Made by a program: the position numbers and the translations under genes
Shown: positions 62,345-64,000 of the stretch, in pieces
Position numbering within the stretch: position 1 is the first letter of the stretch
How the letters are laid out: every line of letters begins with the position of its first letter
From: Noviherbaspirillum saxi
GTDB lineage: Bacteria > Pseudomonadota > Gammaproteobacteria > Burkholderiales > Burkholderiaceae_D
DNA: 64,000 bases
NCBI RefSeq assembly: GCF_003591035.1
Contig: NZ_QYUO01000003.1
Location: 372,001 to 436,000 of the forward strand
Direction of reading: 5' to 3'
Notes under the pieces: model-generated
Database searches by the model: none
The model's input: only the letters and a program-made list of their open reading frames with translations
Told to the model about the DNA's origin: nothing

Positions 62345-63169
62345 CCGTCAAGGCCGCGCAGCGCCCGCAGGGCTTGGCCTTGACGGCGATGGATAAAGAC
62401 ACGCTGGCAAGTGCGGTGCAAGGCGGGTTGATGCCTTGCACCGCTTGCCGAACGCGGGGTTGCGTTGTTGTTGATGTGCGGCGCAGCCGCCTGACATGGG
62501 GAGCCCCTGCGGGGCGGACGGGAAGGCAGGCCCGTCCCACGGGGAACGAGCAACGCAGTGCGAGCCCGTGGGACGGGCCTGCCTGGGTGGGCGGGGGCTG
62601 GTGGTCGTTGTGATTGCGCGATAGCGCCTGACTGAAACAGATGTGCCGGCGGTACGCGGGCACACAAGCCATGCAGCTGAGCACGGCGTGGGCCTGGCCG
62701 TGCGTTGTTGTTGCGTACCCTCTGACTGCCGGCGCAGCGCGGCCGCAAGCGAGGCACGAGCGCGCACCGTAACCCTGACCAATCCCTGCGCGCTCCAGCG
62801 CACATGCCAGGGGGTGCAGCCGTGGAGGGGCGCCAGACATAACGCCCCGTTCTGCGAACCCGCAGGGCGCGAAGCGGTCGTTGCACCGAGCGCAACGAAG
62901 TGGAGCGAATGCAGCAACTTTGCAGAATGCGGCGTTATGTTAACTGCCGCAGGCAGTTACCCCGGAACGGCTGTGCCTTTGACCTTGCGTTGCTCTTGTC
63001 TGGCTAACGGCGAAGCGCGGCGGCAAGCGACGCAGGAGCGCGCTTCGTTCCCCTGACTCTGGTTTCTCGTGCGGTTCCGGTGCCACCGGCCATCGCACAC
63101 CACCGGCGTCCAGCCTGGCGCGCGCCATGCCGTGCCCTGACTTTCCCCTTGCACGCCTGGCATGGCGCG
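62345..63169. repeat. Array of long perfect hairpins beside a tyrosine recombinase
   Basis: About 0.85 kb without a credible gene, holding at least eight inverted repeats: CCGTCAAGGCC (62345/62376), GCGGTGCAAGGC (62413/62433), a 19-bp perfect pair GGCAGGCCCGTCCCACGGG (62525/62565), TGTGCC (62642/62659), GCACGGC (62681/62697), ACATAACGCC (62837) with GGCGTTATGT (ending 62940), TAACTGCC-GCA-GGCAGTTA (62941-62959) and CGCGCCATGCC (63121/63159). Short motifs recur between them: GCGTTGTTGTTG (62462, 62702), GCGTTGCTCTTG (62987), CCTGAC (several), and CGCAAGCGAGGCACGAGCGC (62743) versus GGCAAGCGACGCAGGAGCGC (63021). The role is unknown; recombination sites or a structured RNA are the main options. 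Confidence 0.6.
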
Positions 63170-63215
63170 TGACAGGCGGGTTAACGTCTTGCGACGTTCG
63201 CGCTTGCCTCTGATC

Positions 63216-63395
63216 TCAACGCGGCGCAATCCCTCGTTCCGCCAGCGCCGCGCGCACCTTCTCGCCGGCGTCCTGCATGTCGTATGCCTCTTGCTCGCTG
63301 ACCGCCAGCTGCCGGTAATCGCTGTAGCCGGCGCGTTTCAGGAACTCGGCCAAGGCCCACGCCAATTCATCCGGCAGGTTCACTTCGATCAGCAT
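63216..63395 (-). CDS. Small conserved-looking protein of unknown function downstream of the recombinase
   Basis: A 59-residue protein: MLIEVNLPDELAWALAEFLK, SDYRQLAVSEQEAYDMQDAG, KVRAALAERGIAPR. Its ATG (63393-63395) lies inside the recombinase gene, whose TGA is at 63389-63391, a 7-base overlap; GAGGAGG is four bases upstream, so it is well translated and coupled. I recall similar small helical proteins beside tyrosine recombinases in Burkholderiales mobile elements, but cannot name a function. Confidence 0.7.
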   Translation of the reverse strand: MLIEVNLPDELAWALAEFLKRAGYSDYRQLAVSEQEAYDMQDAGEKVRAALAERGIAPR

Positions 63396-64000
63396 GCATC
63401 CTCCTCGTCGGCTTCCGCGTCCAGCGCAGCCAACAGCGCGTCTGCGGCGTTTTCCGCATCGGGTTGAGACGTGGAGCCGTCCACGGTCATTTGATCGCCT
63501 CTGACGCGCCGTAATGCACCCGGATGCGTGCTCGCATGCACCAGTTGCAATTGCCGGATCGCCACTTGCGCGTAAATCTGCGTGGTCGACAGCTCCGCAT
63601 GCCCCAGCATCGCCTGAATGAAGCGGATGTCGGCTCCGCCTTCGAGCATCAGGGTCGCCATCGTGTGCCGAAACAAATGGCAGCCGCCGTGCTTGCCCAG
63701 CTCCGCCCGCTTGACGTAGGACGCCACATGCGTGGATAGCCAGGTCGGCGACAACGCCATGCCTTCCTGCCCGAGAAACAAGGTGCTGTCCTGCTGGTTC
63801 CACGCCAGCAGCGGCCGGCTCTTGTCGAGATATTCCTGCACCCAGTGCAGCGCGCGCTCGCCCAGCGGAATCAAGCGGTCTTTTCGGCCTTTTCCCTCGC
63901 GGATCAGCACTACGCACTTGTCGGCATCGATGTCACCGATTTCCAGCTTGGCGATTTCCATTCTCCGCATACCGGTCGCATACAGCACTTCCATCATCGC
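63389..64000 (-). CDS. Tyrosine recombinase/integrase (XerC-like), 5' end outside the window
   Basis: About 200 C-terminal residues of a tyrosine recombinase running off the right edge. The catalytic set is visible: Arg in YATGMRRMEIAKL, Lys in EGKGRKDRLIPL, HLFRH (His-x-x-Arg), MLGHAELSTT (His) and the nucleophile Tyr in TTQIYAQV. The tail after IYAQVAIRQLQLVHASTHPG is acidic and unstructured. The style is that of XerC-like recombinases of mobile elements (for example those accompanying IS91-type transposons), not of class 1 integron integrases, whose additional-domain signature I do not see. It ends just before the hairpin array and could act on it. Confidence 0.85.
   Translation of the reverse strand, partial: AMMEVLYATGMRRMEIAKLEIGDIDADKCVVLIREGKGRKDRLIPLGERALHWVQEYLDKSRPLLAWNQQDSTLFLGQEGMALSPTWLSTHVASYVKRAELGKHGGCHLFRHTMATLMLEGGADIRFIQAMLGHAELSTTQIYAQVAIRQLQLVHASTHPGALRRVRGDQMTVDGSTSQPDAENAADALLAALDAEADEEDAC

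Noticed and set aside
62311..63056. Several overlapping ORFs of 130-190 codons in the hairpin region
   Set aside because: They are Arg/Pro/Ala-rich in all frames, lack ribosome sites, and are explained by the GC-rich palindromes.
62345..63169. CRISPR array
   Set aside because: Repeats are inverted pairs of different sequence with irregular spacing, not direct repeats with uniform spacers, and no cas genes are visible.

Overview
The window reads as a chromosome segment of a Gram-negative betaproteobacterium. Oxalobacteraceae or a nearby Burkholderiales family is my best guess. It rests on the trimeric porin type, the Bug-family (TTT) solute receptor, several branched-chain-amino-acid-type (Liv) ABC systems, and many LysR/IclR/AraC/TetR regulators beside small aromatic and acyl-CoA catabolic operons. 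No rRNA, tRNA or CRISPR array was seen.

Layout. 1-11.2 kb: end of a two-subunit GMC dehydrogenase, a hemerythrin-like protein, a MocR/winged-helix pair, and a formate-dehydrogenase-like molybdoenzyme with its sulfurtransferase FdhD. Broken genes are frequent here: TMEM175-like, moaD, a PaoC-like molybdoenzyme subunit and an IS4-family transposase. 11.4-14.1 kb: a hybrid CHASE-PAS histidine kinase. 14.4-23.8 kb: one co-directional block, livG-livH-livM-receptor-livF, acyl-CoA ligase, TetR regulator, enoyl-CoA hydratase, thiolase. It looks like an uptake, CoA-activation and beta-oxidation unit for an organic acid. 23.9-30.6 kb: an SDR, a LysR regulator and an unusual two-gene ATP-citrate-lyase-like enzyme. 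30.8-32.0 kb: an IS630 element sharing a TA with a MITE. 32.4-43.3 kb: a minus-strand run of IclR, a complete peptide-type ABC importer, N-formylglutamate amidohydrolase, a porin and an orphan Liv-type receptor, closed by a terminator. 43.6-45.6 kb: decayed lipase-chaperone and TetR genes and an alpha/beta hydrolase. 45.6-55.3 kb: an eight-gene minus-strand operon (benzoylformate decarboxylase, Bug receptor, aldehyde dehydrogenase, complete Liv importer) with a divergent LysR gene, probably for uptake of an aryl-glyoxylate and its conversion to the aromatic acid. 55.3-61.1 kb: AraC regulators, universal stress protein, Rnk, GNAT, crotonase. 61.1-64 kb: a decaying and mobile region with truncated genes, a MITE, two GGTCAC palindromes, about 0.85 kb of long perfect hairpins, and a tyrosine recombinase running off the right edge.

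Three families of short palindromic elements are scattered through the window. Family A (three copies, TA-flanked, one split by the IS4 element) looks like a MITE. Families B and C abut or contain the stop codons of neighbouring genes. The two observations most worth following up are the citrate-lyase-like large subunit, which seems to carry two citryl-CoA-lyase-like segments, and the hairpin array beside the tyrosine recombinase.
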